A DNA stretch of 64,000 nucleotides, from positions 1-64,000 of the forward strand of contig LSRX01001554.1 in NCBI GenBank assembly GCA_001939145.1, read 5' to 3'. A program made the translations under genes and the position numbers. Below the pieces are notes generated by a model. The model made no database searches. It was not told the origin of the DNA and saw only the letters and a list, made by a program, of their open reading frames with translations. This DNA is from Symbiodinium microadriaticum (lineage: Eukaryota; Sar; Dinophyceae; Suessiales; Symbiodiniaceae). Below are positions 13,201-25,700 of this stretch, in pieces. Each line of letters starts with the position of its first letter. Position 1 is the first letter of the stretch.

Positions 13201-16200
13201 GCTCTCGAGGTGCAGAAGATGGGCGGCTGGAAGAGCGCGAAAAGTGTGATGCGGTACGAGAAGTCTGCCCGGCTGGGAGCGGCCTTCCTCGAGCTCCCCC
13301 CGCGCATGAGGCAACACTGCCAATGGTGCGAAGAACATCTCGGGGATGTCATCCTAGGCAGAAAGACCCCAGTGGCACCGCCGTGAGAAAGCATCACGAC
13401 TGCTACTTCCTGGACCTGTTTTCTGGGCGGGGGGGTGTGAGTCGCAGTTTTCGAAAGCTTGGATTCAGGTCCTATGAGTACGACACCGACCATGGCCCTG
13501 AATTTGACCTCACTGAGCGGTCCGTTTTGCGCCGGATTGCTCGCAACATCGCCAGAGGCGAAGTGTTGGGCGCGATGCTGGCGCCTCCATGCAGCTCCTT
13601 TTCAGTTGCTCGAGACCGAACGAGTTTGATCCGCACAGCACGCTTTCCTTGGGGCCTGCCTCGGAGGTTTCTTAGCCCTGCTGACCAAGAAAAAGTCCGG
13701 TTGGGCAATGCTTGCGCCCGCTCCGCTCTGCAGGTGATTCATGCATTGGATTCACGAGGTCTTCCGTGGTGCTTAGAGAATCCCCACTCCAGCAAACTCT
13801 GGCGCATCCCTGAGATACAGCAATTAACAGCATCGCCGCATGTTCATGTGGTTATCGTTGACTTCTGCCAGTACAAGACCGCATGGAAAAAACCCACCCG
13901 TTTCTTATTCGGCAATCTTGACTCGCAGGACCTGGCTCGGTTCAACTAGCGTCGATGCCTCGGCAGCGATGGCCTTTGCAGTCTAACTCATGTGCCCCAT
14001 GTGAAGTTGACAGGCTCGGGCCCCGGCGGCATTTCGCTTACGCTTTTGGCCCAGCCCTACCCGCCCGGCCTGTGTCACGATCTTGCCTTCGTTTTGGCGG
14101 CGCCGTTCCTTACCACAGGCTTTGCAACGGGGTGGTGACCTACCACTTCGGGTATTTCGGACTTGACTGTGAGTTTCTTGCGCACTCCAAGGGTGACTTC
14201 TCTGAAGGCTTCTTTGGCAAGAGCTTTCCCTCGTGTCGCTCATGGTCAGGTTTGAAGCTCCCTCGGCGAGACTTGGGCAAAGTCGCAGGGGCATTTCGCC
14301 TCAGAGACTGCCAGCTAATATGCAGGCAGGCTGTTCGAACTTCGCTTTGACCTTGCCAAAGTCACGAGAGCAATTTGCCGCAAAAAGGAGCGGAAAGCAT
14401 CATGCCAGAAGTAAGGGAGTGCGTGCACATGAATACTGGGGCTCGATGCTGAGAGCGGTTGGTCGTCACACTCCTTGCTCAAGTCTCCCTCCCTCCGCGC
14501 CCTGGACTTGACTGTGAGTTTCTTGCGTACTCCAAGGGTGACTTCTCTGAAGGCTTCTTTGGCAAGAGCTTTCCCTCGTGTCGCTCATGGTCAGGTTTGA
14601 AGCTCCCTCGGCGAGACTTGGGCAAAGTCGCAGGGGCATTTCGCCTCAGAGACTGCCAGCTAATATGCAGGCAGGCTGTTCGAACTTCGCTTTGACCTTG
14701 CCAAAGTCACGAGAGCAATTTGCCGCAAAAAGGAGCGGAAAGCATCATGCCAGAAGTATGGGAGTGCGTGCACATGTATACTGGGGCTCGATGCTGAGAG
14801 CGGTTGGTCGTCACACTCCTTGCTCAAGTCTCCCTCCCTCCGCGCCCTGGACTTGACTGTGAGTTTCTTGCGTACTCCAAGGGTGACTTCTCTGAAGGCT
14901 TCTTTGGCAAGAGCTTTCCCTCGTGTCGCTCATGGTCAGGTTTGAAGCTCCCTCGGCGAGACTTGGGCAAAGTCGCAGGGGCATTTCGCCTCAGAGACTG
15001 CCAGCTAATATGCAGGCAGGCTGTTCGAACTTCGCTTTGACCTTGCCAAAGTCACGAGAGCAATTTGCCGCAAAAAGGAGCGGAAAGCATCATGCCAGAA
15101 GTAAGACCATAGTGATGGCTATGGCTGAGATCCGACTTTGACAATGTTGATTGCAGTGGCGGCTGTGTTGGTTACGGTGTCAGATGACGGTGATGCCTAC
15201 GGAGCCTCAACATCGGAAGCCGCTTTTGCTGTGGTGACTGTAATGTGGTGATGAGGTCAATACAACTGCTGCTGTTGGTGACACTGGTGATGGTGATGAT
15301 GATGATGATGATGATGATGGCGACGACGACCTTCATGGTTTGGCTTGGCCGAGACCATCACCATCAGCCTTGAGGATGGTGACGGCAACGTCAATGTCGA
15401 ACTGTCAGAGTCGCTCAGAGTGCCATTGATCGTTCTGGCGCAGCTAATGGTAATAGTCAAGATGAACACGAAGATGATGATTGGGCTGCTGATGACGGCA
15501 GCGATGGCCAGAATGATGATGTCGATGGCAGTCGATTCGCCATAGCGGTGGTGACAATGGATCCTCTTCGCTAACCGTGGTGTGGTGATGATGTTGTGAC
15601 GAGCCGAATAAGATGTTGATACCATCGATGATAGCGTGGTGCTGTTGGAGAACAGCAGAAAGAAATGGGAGAAGAAGAAGAAAAACAAGAAGAACAGGAG
15701 CACCAACTACAACTATGCTACAGGTAAAGACAATGGTTTTGACAGTATGACTCTGGTGGCGGTGATGATGGGGGGTGATGACGATGATGCACAACTCGAC
15801 CTTGGCGTGTATGCAGAAGCGGCGGTAACTGACAGCAATGGTGAGTGTTGGACTTTCACCGGCATCTTCTTTGATCCATTCCTGTTCCGTGGTGGCAGAA
15901 GCTCGTTCCAATCGGGGAGTCTGATCGCAGGTCGTGCATCTCGCCGGCGCATCCGGGAGTCTGCAGGAGTCACAGCAACTCTTTGTCCGCTTTTCTTTCA
16001 CTAGGCTGCAGCGACCACAGCTGTAGACTGCCGCTGCCGCTGTGTTGCTGTGGAGGGCAGCATTTGTCGGTACGGATTCGTGTGTTCGAAAATGGCACGT
16101 CCTAGCAGATTCGGGCGCATTTTATCGAGGTTGCTGCAGGGTGCGAACTTCTGCGGTGGACCCAATGATTGCGATTCCAAGTATAGCCTGGCAGCAGACG

Positions 16201-17012
16201 TCGCCCGTGCTCGGTGGATCCGCAGGCTCGGCCCCAAATCCATGCAACTGCGGCATGCCGCGGGGATGCTATCGTGAAGATCTGAGCCTGCGCAGACGCT
16301 TCGCGACTGACCGAATTTGGTGACTTACAACAGGTTTGAGCTCACATCGTCTCTCCAGCTTCAAAAGATCACAAGATTCTCCGTGGATGCTTGAAAGCCT
16401 GGCGTTGTCCAAAAAGCGGCAGCCTTCAAAGACCGTTTTCTCTCAATCAATGAAACGAAGGCAAGATAGCAATTGATACTTGACTCCCAAGCCCGGCATT
16501 CTGAGCAGCATAGCTCCCAACCCATGAAATCTTGCAAGATCGGAGAGGGTTTCTCCGGGCATGTTGGTTTCCCATGTCCTTTGGGAGGGCCAACTCGGAT
16601 CTGCGAAGAAGGGCAGTGCTGCCACGAAGACGGTCCGGCAACACATGCCTGGATGTGCCCCACCGGCTGGCTCAATGCCAGCAAGACTTGTATGCAGATC
16701 TAGGGGGTTGTGACCGAACACAGACTTATGCCCATCAAACCAGACCTGCCCTTAGAGTCTGATGACTCGATGTGTGCACTTGAGGTCAAGCGGCCGTTGC
16801 AAGACCTTCAACTCAACCGCGGACGGCTACGTCAGGCCATCCCAGCCGAGAAACTCAAGTACCCATCCGGATCAACAGCGCAGCTATCATTGATTCGTCG
16901 TGTTGTTTCACAAGTCTTTTGTGCTGCACGTGATCCTAGCGTGCTTCTGTGTACACACACCTACATACATAGTGTGTATGCATGAGTATGCATGTATGTA
17001 TGTGTGTGTGTG

Positions 17013-17053
<41 letters not shown>

Positions 17054-19680
17054 GGCTGCCGCCAGTGCCGCCGACCCCCAGGGTTTCAGGAGACTGCCGA
17101 GCCGAGGAGGGGAGGAGAGAGAGGGGGAGGGAGGAGGGGCAAGCATTGGANTGGGAATGGAGGAGAGAGGAGGGGGGGGGGGCAGGCATTGGACGCCATG
17201 GTGGTGGTGTGGGCGGACATGCATTGGAGGCCATTAAAGGGAGTGGTCTGGGTGGGATGTGCGTGGACAAGCAAACCTTCGGGTGTCGAAAGGGCGCCGC
17301 CCCACCGGGGGTCGGCGGATATAAACCTCACTGTGCTAACGCAACGGAGAGCATCGGAGTGTAGTGCACCACATATTTTTTCTCACCTGTTTTCGGCGTG
17401 AGTGGATGGCTCGAGCTCGCAGCGCTCGAGCTAGGATGCCATTCCCGGCCCTTGGATCTCCGCTTCAGCGGACCCAGAGGCATGGGGCGGCCTGTCGCTG
17501 CAGACAGGCGACTATTTCGAGTACGTGACTTACGACGGGAACCGTGTCAAGCCGGGAACAGTGTTGGCTCGCGTTGATGCGCTGAGCGAGCGCAAGTCGA
17601 AAGGCCAGTGGCTGGAAGTGACCATCTTGGCAATAAGTGATGATCACCTGAGTTGGCGGCTCACGGATGGAGCCGGGAAGGACGACCACTGGCAGTTCGA
17701 GCTCCATCTCTGTAATCTACAGAAAGGAGCTGCAAGCAAAGCAAACGTGGCAGAGCAATGGACTTCCACTCGGAAAAGCTGAGGATGATCCCCATAGGGG
17801 ATCTGGCCGAGAGAAGATGGTCCGAAAAGGAAAGCACAAGGAGACTGTCAGGAGCGCTCCCCGAGCCTTGGACTTCGAAGAGGGCAGGGGCTGCCACAGT
17901 CCGTGGAGAACGCCGCGTTCAGGGGTTTGTCCAAGCTAGGCACGCCTAGCGGCACAAGAAGAAACGGGACCAGGGTGATGACTCCGAGGGAGGTGGCTAG
18001 AGATGAGAAGAGAGAAACAAGAAGCCAACGGAAGAAGGTGCGTGGAGACACCACCCACGGGCGTGCTAGCTCCGCTCCGGCAAGGGCAGGCGAAGGAGCA
18101 AAGTGGCTTGGCCAGCCCGTGGCGAAGGACTCCCAGGACGGCAGCAGTTCCGAGACCTCGGCGGCTACAAGCACCACGTCGAGGAAGAAAAAGAAGAAGG
18201 CGAAGAATAAGTCAAGGGCGCCGAGCCCACTTCTACAGGGGACCGACCAGGGCAGCATCACCCACACCACCGCTCAACAGCGGCTCCTGGCTTTGTACTG
18301 GCCAGTGGCATTGCCAGGGTGTTAGCCTTCGGGTTGGTTAACGATTGGGATGAGTTGGCTCCGGGATCTTCGCTAAATCTGAGCTCCCAAAGGGCGGCGT
18401 GGTCCTCCCACGGAAAAGACTTCTGCGGACGAGCTTTGGGTCTGTAAACTAGTTGGGGCATCGATCCCTCTTTTGGTGTGTGGTGCACCACGTATCACCA
18501 CCCCCTTGTGGCTTGAAATGGGGGGGAGGGGGTGAGGATCTGAAATATTTCAGGGCAGGTTCGGTCGAGGTGGGGGTTAAAACCTGGCGGGCGGGGGTCG
18601 GGCTTGAAATTTCAGGGCTTTCTTGGGATATCGAGTCATTCTCCATTTCAGGAGAGTTGCCGCTCGCTTCCGCAGGACACCGGCTTAGAGACGTGCCTAT
18701 TTATGTTTTGGCCTCCTTGGTGTAGGCGCCGGTGTATTTCTGATAGAAATCTACGATTTCCCCACCATGCGGGGCTCCAGTGACCTTCGTTCTTAGGCTG
18801 CTACTCTATTTCTATTAGAAATCTACTAAATTCCTACTATGCGGGGCTATGGTGGCTTCCTTTATTTGGCCGCTACTATATTTCTTTTAGAAATCTATTA
18901 AATTCCTACTGTGCAGGGTCATGTCAACGTGCTCCTTTCACAGCCCTTTCCCCCAGAAGTTTCCTGCAACAACCCTTTCCCCCGCCCCAGGTACTTCAAG
19001 CACATAAAACAAGAAGCGGTTGCCATGCACAGATCTGCGGAGCCCAGCCTACCTACCTCCCCCTCTACGCACCCCGGTTGAAATTTCACGGAACCTTCAC
19101 CCCCCCTAATTAGGCTCTATTCTGTTTCATGCGGGTGGCTGAAACGGATTCAGCCTTATAAGGAGGAGGGGGGGACCTCACCCCCCCCGCCCTCGACAAG
19201 GGCTACCGATCACCACGTTTTTTTCTCACGTGTTTTCGGCGCGAGTGAATGGCTCGCCGCCATACGTACGTATATGTATGCATATACATGTACACACACA
19301 TATATATATATATATATATGTACATATGCGTGAGTGTGAGAGTGTGAGTGTGTGGGTGTGTGTGTGTGTGTGCATGCGTGCGTGCGTGCGTGCGTGAGTG
19401 CGTGCGTGCCTGCGTGCGTGCCTGCGTGCCTCTGCGTGCCTCTGCGTNNNNNNNNNNNNNNNNNNNNNNNNNNNNNNNNNNNNNNNNNNNNNNNNNNNNN
19501 NNNNNNNNNNNNNNNNNNNNNNNNNNNNNNNNNNNNNNNNNNNNNNNNNNNNNNNNNNNNNNNNNNNNNNNNNNNNNNNNNNNNNNNNNNNNNNNNNNNN
19601 NNNNNNNNNNNNNNNNNNNNNNNNNNNNNNNNNNNNNNNNNNNNNNNNNNNNNNNNNNNNNNNNNNNNNNNNNNNNNNNN

Positions 19681-19729
<49 letters not shown>

Positions 19730-19753
19730 GGTATAGGTGTGTATGTATTTATG

Positions 19754-19784
<31 letters not shown>

Positions 19785-22700
19785 GTATGTACGTACGTAC
19801 GTACGTACGTACGTACGTACGTACATAGGTATGTAGGTATGTATGTATTGTATGTATGTATGTATGTATGTATGTATGTATGTGTGTGTACGTATGTATG
19901 TTTTGTATGCATGTCTTTATTATTGTACAGTGGATCGCAGTGTAATATTGCCTTGTGTTTTATGTGTATGTATGTGTATGTCTTGTCTCGCCTTATTGTG
20001 TTTTGTTGGTGCATGCATGCATGCATGTAAGTATGCAGCATATGAATTTGTATGTGGGTGCGGATTTCTATGTGTCGATGTCAACGTTTATGTCTCTGTA
20101 CATAGGTTTCTGGAAATGTATATTATGTACACGTATAGCTGATGTAGCTGCCTGCTTGTGTGTCCAAGAGGGTTTGCAAGTGTCTGTACATCTGCATCGA
20201 TTCGAGAATCTCTTGTTTTGACTTCTTAGTGCAGGGATGTAAGAAGTTGGAGAAGTGTCGAGCGAGCCTTTGATATGACACCTCCTAGCAAAGCACAACA
20301 CAAGTCAGTCTGGCCCCAGGGGCGAAGGCAGCGGAGTCTCAGACTCAGCGCAGTGAAATGAACTTCGTCAGTCACTTGCCGATCAGCCGATGTGAAGTGG
20401 AGCCTGTGGTGCGGCAGGCTGCTGTGCTCACAACAGGTGAGCATGCATCCTGGACAGGCACGGCTTGGATCTTGGCTCTTTGGGGACTCAGCACTAAGTG
20501 CGTCAAAGTCTATAAATCAAGGTGTTCCTTTGCGCCGCTGCGATCAACCAGGCCACTCATGCCAATGTACGACCACCCTCTTGCGATCTCGTGCGCGTCC
20601 TTCTCTCGCTCTGGGTCTGGTGGATCTCTCTCTCTCTCTCTCTCTGATTCCCCCTGTCACGCTCTCTGACTATTTGTTCCCTTGTCTCTCGCCCCAAGCA
20701 TATGCTTGCCAGGATGGGCGAAGTGCAACGCTCACGGCACCCAACCGACATTCACAGCAAGATGCTACAATCTAAGAGCAGTGCAAGCGTGTGAGTGCAT
20801 CGGTGGCCACAAAGGTCAATTTTGCGCAGCATGAGCCTTTTCTGTTGGTTGTGCCGGTGCCTGTTCCATCCTTCTGAGGGCAGGTTCAGGTATGTCATGC
20901 TTTGAGCTGTAAGCATCTGAAAATTGAACTACACGCATTTAACTTCATTTCCGAATCGCGCATTGACTGTCTGACTGAAGAGTTTCGCTGGCCAAGAATA
21001 TCTGGCCAGCCAAAATACATTTCTTCTCCTGTGAACAGATCTCCTTCTTACCGTGGTTTAGCTGATACTCGATCCACATCTTTGGCACCCCAAGGTTTCA
21101 CTCAGTCAGCATTCAAGTTGGAATTGAGAAGAAGCTGAGGTCATATTGGATGCTTTGTCGTGGTGCACTCAAGGTTCATCGTTTCATGAGCACATGGTGG
21201 CAAAACCCGCCGAAGGATGGCATGCGTGCCTGCAGTTGCCGTGGGTATGGTGGAATGCCATGGCACTGGAACGGCGCTCGGCGATCCCATCGAGGATGGG
21301 ACAAGACAATACGGGCTGCCAAGTTGGGAGTCTGTTCCTCGTTTCTGTGTTTTTTGGAGGCAGGAGCCCTGGCAGCTGTTCTGGGGACCTCCAAAGCCGA
21401 GGCACATCGAACCCTCACAACAGAGGAGCTCCAAACTGAAACATTCTGCTAGGATCCGCTGTGGTTGGCTGCAGGGAAGACCAATCTTGGGCACCTCGAG
21501 GCTAAATGCCCTCGGCCTGCAGACATGGAGTCACGGGATCCGCTGTGCTAGGCTGCTGCTGGGTTCGCGGGTGCTGCTAAGGCAGGGCAAATGCTTCCTG
21601 CCCTTTCAGGTTACCTTGATCTTGACCCAGAAGCTATTTTGCGATTGGACTTGCAGGTGATTGCCTGCCTGAAGAACGGCGAAGTTCCTGCTAACTTGCA
21701 TTTCGCGGAGCTCAACCCGCACATCGATTTGGTTGGCCTGGCTCTTCCCACGGAGGCGCTTTGCTTGGAAGAGCAGTGTTGTTTGCCGCAGCGGCTCTTG
21801 AAGCAACTGGTTCACTGGGACTTAGACTAGAGAGCGGCTCTAGGAGCTTGCGACTGACTCTACGTCATGTCGCACATGTCAGCCCAAAGGGGCTTCCATC
21901 TGCTTCCATAGTATTGCATTGGCAAGGTGACGCCGCTCGCGGATTCGCCAAACGAAAAGCTCATGTCAGGCCTGTGCATGTTGTCTTTTGGTATGTGCTC
22001 AAACTTGCATGACTGATAAACCCTGGATTTTGTGAATGATCCGGCTCTGCCGCATGCTGTACGCACGAACTAAGCCAGTGTGCCAACTTCGCATCCACTG
22101 GGCTCTGCCAGTCGCTTCCGAACCAATTCCACAATGAGTTAAACCATGAGCGTCAGCTTACTTTTGAAGTTTGATTTTGAACTTTGGGAGCTGTTTGTGG
22201 TGTCCCTTACGGACGTCTCAAGGGTTGGCTTCTTCCACAGAATATACTATCTAGCATAGAAGCCGCAGTTTTAAGAGACTTACAATTGTCGCTTTTTCTT
22301 ATGTCGGGTTAAGTATCGTTGTGTTGATTGCGTAATCCTTATGTGTTGGTGAAATCGCTGTATCCAAAAGCCCCGAAAGAAACTGCCTACTCATTGTCTA
22401 TTACTGGTTTTCCCTCTTGTTGGACCCGAAGGCTGAAAGACTTTCCTTATCACTGTTTTCGTTTAGATATGTTATGCGTGTTTATGTGTTAAGAAGTGTC
22501 TGCTTCTACAACTGTTGCAATCCCTTCAGTCCGTCTTTCTTCCCAGCAGGAACACCAGCAGGTGAAACCAACTTAAAAGAGACTTCATATTTTCTTTAAG
22601 TGGCTGTGGGTATTGAAGTTTTGTTGTTTGCATCCTCAGTTGTTTCTGCTGGTTTCTGTATGCCTACTATACTGGGGTTGATCATTGGTCGCATGTTGAG

Positions 22701-25700
22701 TTCGCCTCGTGGTATCCGTATCTTCTCTGGGACTTGATTTGAAGGTTGCTTGTCTTGCTCGTGGTGTTCTTTGTGGTTCGTCTCGCGGAACCTTGCAGGC
22801 AGCACCAGCACCCACACTGGGTTGGTCCGGTTGCAAAACGATGCAAGGCTTTAGATCTGCTGCTATAGCTGCTATAATCATTCGCTGAATTTGGTGTAGT
22901 CCAGGGGTTACTGGGTGGCGCTCGGGGTGCTTCCTATTCAAGCAGCGGGTGGGGTTGCGGTAGCCATTCTTCTCATGGCTGCATCATCCAATCCACTCTA
23001 ATGCTGGTTCTGCTAGTCCACCAATTACAGATGCGGTCAGATCATGACCTGAGGTCAGACCGCCTGCAATGCTTGTATACACTCTCATTCTTCCGCTCCC
23101 GATTATGCTTGCTCCATCCTCTCCTTAGGTTCGTGATTTGTTTGTTGCTGATGTGCTTGAGTTATTGCTTGGTGATTTGCGCGAAGTGTTTCTTATGCTC
23201 TTGGTAGAACTCCGTCCATTTGTACTCATGCAAAGTCTTCTCTCTGCATCAAAAAGCATCATCATTAGCATTTCTGGTCTCGCCGGTGAATGTGTTCCTC
23301 CTTCTGTTTCGGCGTCCTACAATGTCCTGTCATTCTTTTCTGTTCCACTTTAAATCTGTCTAAGTGATCGCCTACAATCGGAACAAGAACCTTTGCTACC
23401 AGCCCTATCAAATACAGCATCTCAGTTAGGAAACAGTGTTCCTACTTCGTTGTGATTTGTTAACTACCATTTCGTGCGATAATCTTATAATACCAGTTAT
23501 AACTGCGCGTAATGGTTCAAGAGTTATTAGTCTGCTCTGTAAATCCACAATGACACTATGAACCTTTCAGGTATTCCAGGGTTATGCTTTTCAGAATGCA
23601 TTGACTTCGTTCATCTTCTTGAACTTGAATATGAGTAATGCGGATGCGCCGAGTCTGGGGATTCGCGCCGACAGACTGATAAAATGCATGAAATGGCACT
23701 ATGGCGACCTCGCATGAGCAACCCACGCAACAAACTCTTTAGCATTAGTATCTTACACATTTCGGATCGTTGGCGAAATCGTCCACCACTAACAGAATGA
23801 TAGACACATCTTGTTGTTACTTCTTCTGAACATCGCGTATTACATAATCAGCGTTGAGTGTCCATGATCTTCTTCAGTACCACAAGATCGCATTCGTCAT
23901 CATAACGTCTTCTTTTTTCGCGTGTACCTTCATCACATCGCCCGTGTATTTCTTGACTGCCGTCCAAGTGTCATCAGCATGAGCAACGGATGAACATGCG
24001 TAGATCCGTTCAACTGATCCTAGAGATTTGCAAGATTGAATTTTCGATTTAGTACGGTCTTGCCACCAGAAACCACACACAGCATCAACCTGCAGGCTGC
24101 TTAGCATTCACCCTAAGGCTCTAAGGACTCATACTGTTGATGATAGAAATCCTGCATTACCTTAAGGATCCTAAACTATGGGAATTATGGTATAATCCTT
24201 ATTATGGGTAATGCAGGATTTATAAGATCAACTGTATTTTAAGGCTTTTGGGCTCAAACACCATACTCTACAAGGCTTTTGGGCTATTTTGAGCCTTAGG
24301 GTTCGTGTTGGAGCTAGGGTCTGAGAGTTTAGGGTTTAGGGTGCGCTTGTCACCCTCTACACAACACTTCTTGCGATGGGGAGGTCGTTGAGGGCTTTAT
24401 GCCGTTCTGGAAAGGCCTCTAAATGTTAGTATTTTCAACTGGTTTTACTTACAGAAAGGTCCTCCAGCGCCAGAAAGGCCGCTCGCCTTGTCGCTGGCTT
24501 TGGAAGGATGCTAATATAGGGCCTTAATTTTAAGAGGGCTTTGGGGCCCTATCCAAAAGATAGGGACCCCCCCCCCCAAGAAAAAAAAATCTTGCTAATT
24601 ATTTAGGCCTCTATATTAGGTGTCGATTTCAACAGCCCCTAGGATTCCGATACCCTATGCACCAAACGTAAAGCCAATCTACCCTGTCCGTACCTGTGGC
24701 TCCACAAACCTACAGTTTTAAGCGTTATGCCGTACATTTGTAGGATCATACGCGTTTGGGGCTTCAGGTATACTGCAGGGTTCTTAGGTGCTTAGGTGCA
24801 ATGCAACAATTCCTCCAGCAACCTAACATAAGGCCTCATCAGGGTACCTTGGACCCGTTGGGGTAGAGTCGGGTAGAGAACTACAGGTGGGGAGTTATAT
24901 AGAGCTTCGATTAGGCTTCTATAAGGTATATAGAAGGAGCCTTAGCATCATGTCATACTTGCGGTTTCTGTTTTTGGATTCGGGTATGTCTGTTGATTCC
25001 ACTTTGGGGTATCTTCTATTAGAATACTGTTTATCTGATAAATGGAGTAGGTACATTCATTGATGCCACTGACGACCTTGAATAAATTCAACAGGCGATG
25101 GTTAAGGACAGATTTCACAGGCGGTGTTGTTACTCACGCCGGAAATCTGGAAGGGTATTCTACAGTATTGAGAACTGAAGTCAAAAGAACTCTGCCAGAA
25201 TATAGCGGGCTGATAAACGAGATAGTGACAAAAACGGCTGGGGCGTTCTATTAAATAAAGATGTAGTGTAGCACACGTGTGTGAGTAGGAACAAGCACCA
25301 TCGGTATATCGGCTCGAACCGCCTTTTTCAGTACTTCGCTTCGCCCTTCGCCGCTTTCGATCATGGCATTCTCCGGCACTCCGACTGGTCAGGCCGCCCT
25401 TGGCCGACTTGGCGGTGGCAGCCGGCCTCGACATAGTGGGCAGCACTACATCGTTGTTCTCGCCGATTACCACCGCGCCGGAGGATGTGCCCATGACGGG
25501 CGTGTGTTGGGCGACTCGGCTGACATCGAGCCTGGCACGCCGACTCCTCACCCATGCGTCAGCTAAAGCTTTAGCTCAACTACCCAATGTTCCGGTGGTG
25601 CCTGCTGGGAGGTCGCGGGAACGGATGTGCTAGCTAGTGTGCGCAGTCGTGCTGAGGCACGAGGTACGACCGTGTATGCTGCGCTAAACATCCGTCGTAA

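Larger units (their letters stand above)
8067..15103 (+). mobile_element. DIRS/Ngaro-like tyrosine-recombinase retroelement with C5-methyltransferase
   Basis: About 7.0 kb long. Its ends are split direct repeats: a 72-bp A repeat opens it at 8067, and the right end reads B-A-B-A-B (14159-15103). Split direct repeats and a tyrosine recombinase in place of an integrase define the Ngaro/PAT side of the DIRS order. Such elements circularise and insert by recombination without target-site duplication, and I see none here. Coding order is small membrane-protein ORF (8163-8480), gag-like ORF1 (8422-9873), RT-RNase H (9870-~12060), recombinase in another frame (12034-13386) and a C5-cytosine methyltransferase domain (~13386-13949). 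All ORFs are open and no stop breaks a domain, so this looks like a young copy. It lies within a KS1 intron of the PKS gene, in the same orientation. Confidence 0.88.
17357..19250 (+). mobile_element. Decayed second retroelement with terminal direct repeats
   Basis: A ~50-bp sequence at 17357-17412 (GTAGTGCACCACATATTTTT... CGGCGTGAGTGGATGGCTCG) recurs imperfectly at ~19205-19248, and a fragment of it (GTGGTGCACCACGTATCACC) recurs at ~18480-18500. Between them lie a frameshifted gag-like ORF and no RT. The repeats may be remnants of split or terminal repeats of a short, non-autonomous or deleted element. TA-rich microsatellites flank it on both sides. Confidence 0.45.

Noticed and set aside
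14233..15141. Repeated 60-130 codon ORFs
   Set aside because: They are the same frames read three times in the 345-bp split direct repeat and have no coding motif.
19226..20041. 271-codon ORF and its + strand partners
   Set aside because: Microsatellite sequence plus the gap at 19448-19680.
24241..24300. Spliced-leader-like TTTTGGGCTCAAA
   Set aside because: Only the core resembles the leader, the 5' part does not match, and the string occurs twice in a short local repeat.
24320..24345. Telomere-like TTTAGGG repeats
   Set aside because: Only two units; far too short to call a telomere or an interstitial telomeric array.
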